A stretch of DNA of 22,819 bases from NCBI GenBank assembly GCA_007128345.1, contig SKXS01000231.1:1-22819 (forward strand), given 5' to 3'. The translations under genes were made by a program, and so were the position numbers. The stretch comes from Spirochaetia bacterium. Lineage in GTDB: Bacteria > Spirochaetota > Spirochaetia > PWKH01. Shown here piece by piece: positions 22,792 to 22,819 of this stretch (position 1 is its first letter; every line of letters begins with the position of its first letter). The notes under the pieces are model-generated. The model was not told the DNA's origin and did not search any database. It saw only the letters and a list, made by a program, of their open reading frames with translations.

Positions 22792-22819
22792 TCATAGGAT
22801 CGGGAGCCCGGGAACATGC
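22779..22819 (+). CDS. purD: Phosphoribosylamine-glycine ligase, N-terminal end only
   Basis: The last 41 bp encode MRIMIIGSGAREHA, the typical beginning of PurD (GAR synthetase), which has a GSGxREHA nucleotide-fold motif. AGGAG at 22766-22770 is eight nt before the ATG at 22779. A second ATG at 22788 overlaps the purF stop and is also possible. The gene continues beyond the window and would carry out the step after PurF. Confidence 0.85.
   Translation, partial: MRIMIIGSGAREH

Overview
This window looks like a piece of a spirochaete chromosome, probably a free-living member of the Spirochaetaceae. No single gene proves it, but several family choices point the same way: an archaeal/eukaryotic-type phenylalanyl-tRNA synthetase, an EF-G of the spdEFG1/mitochondrial EFG1 type, a class II PurE with the AGRSNALSG signature known from Treponema denticola, and a CarD regulator in front of ispD-ispF. 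All genes are core metabolism or information processing. I see no phage, transposon, CRISPR array, rRNA or tRNA.

Layout. 1-69: the last codons of an upstream gene. 63-977: lipoate-protein ligase, tail to tail with a small methyltransferase (982-1593, minus). 1673-3283: exported solute-binding protein, divergent from the methyltransferase and overlapping tail to tail with malQ (3243-4793, minus). 4859-6566: carD-ispD-ispF, divergent from malQ. 6597-7322 (minus): a P-loop ATPase of unknown role, downstream of EF-G (7386-9482, minus). 9708-11654 (plus): a HIT hydrolase, a zinc-ribbon protein with a nitroreductase, and a Bcp-type peroxiredoxin. 11662-14895 (minus): pheS-pheT. 15224-22819 (plus): a tight purine operon, purL-purM-purQ(S)-purC-purE-purF-purD, the last gene cut by the window end.

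How the genes work together. The purine operon carries out most of the route from PRPP to SAICAR: PurF, PurD, FGAM synthase (PurL plus a PurQ protein with a PurS-like tail), PurM, PurE and PurC. PurE is class II, so carboxylation should use CO2 directly and no PurK should be needed. IspD and IspF make the MEP-pathway isoprenoid precursor, linked to the RNA polymerase-binding regulator CarD.

Three things stand out. First, five genes (methyltransferase, solute-binding protein, malQ, carD, zinc-ribbon) have no Shine-Dalgarno site. Instead each has a sigma70-like -10 hexamer ending 6 nt (8 nt for carD) before the ATG, which predicts leaderless mRNAs, while other genes in the window have ordinary Shine-Dalgarno sites. 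Second, purL is preceded by an intrinsic terminator only about 20 nt before its start codon, with no plus-strand gene upstream to terminate, which suggests transcription attenuation of the purine operon. Third, PurQ carries a C-terminal extension of about 170 residues that looks like two PurS-like units. Promoter and RNA-structure calls were made by eye and have not been tested computationally.
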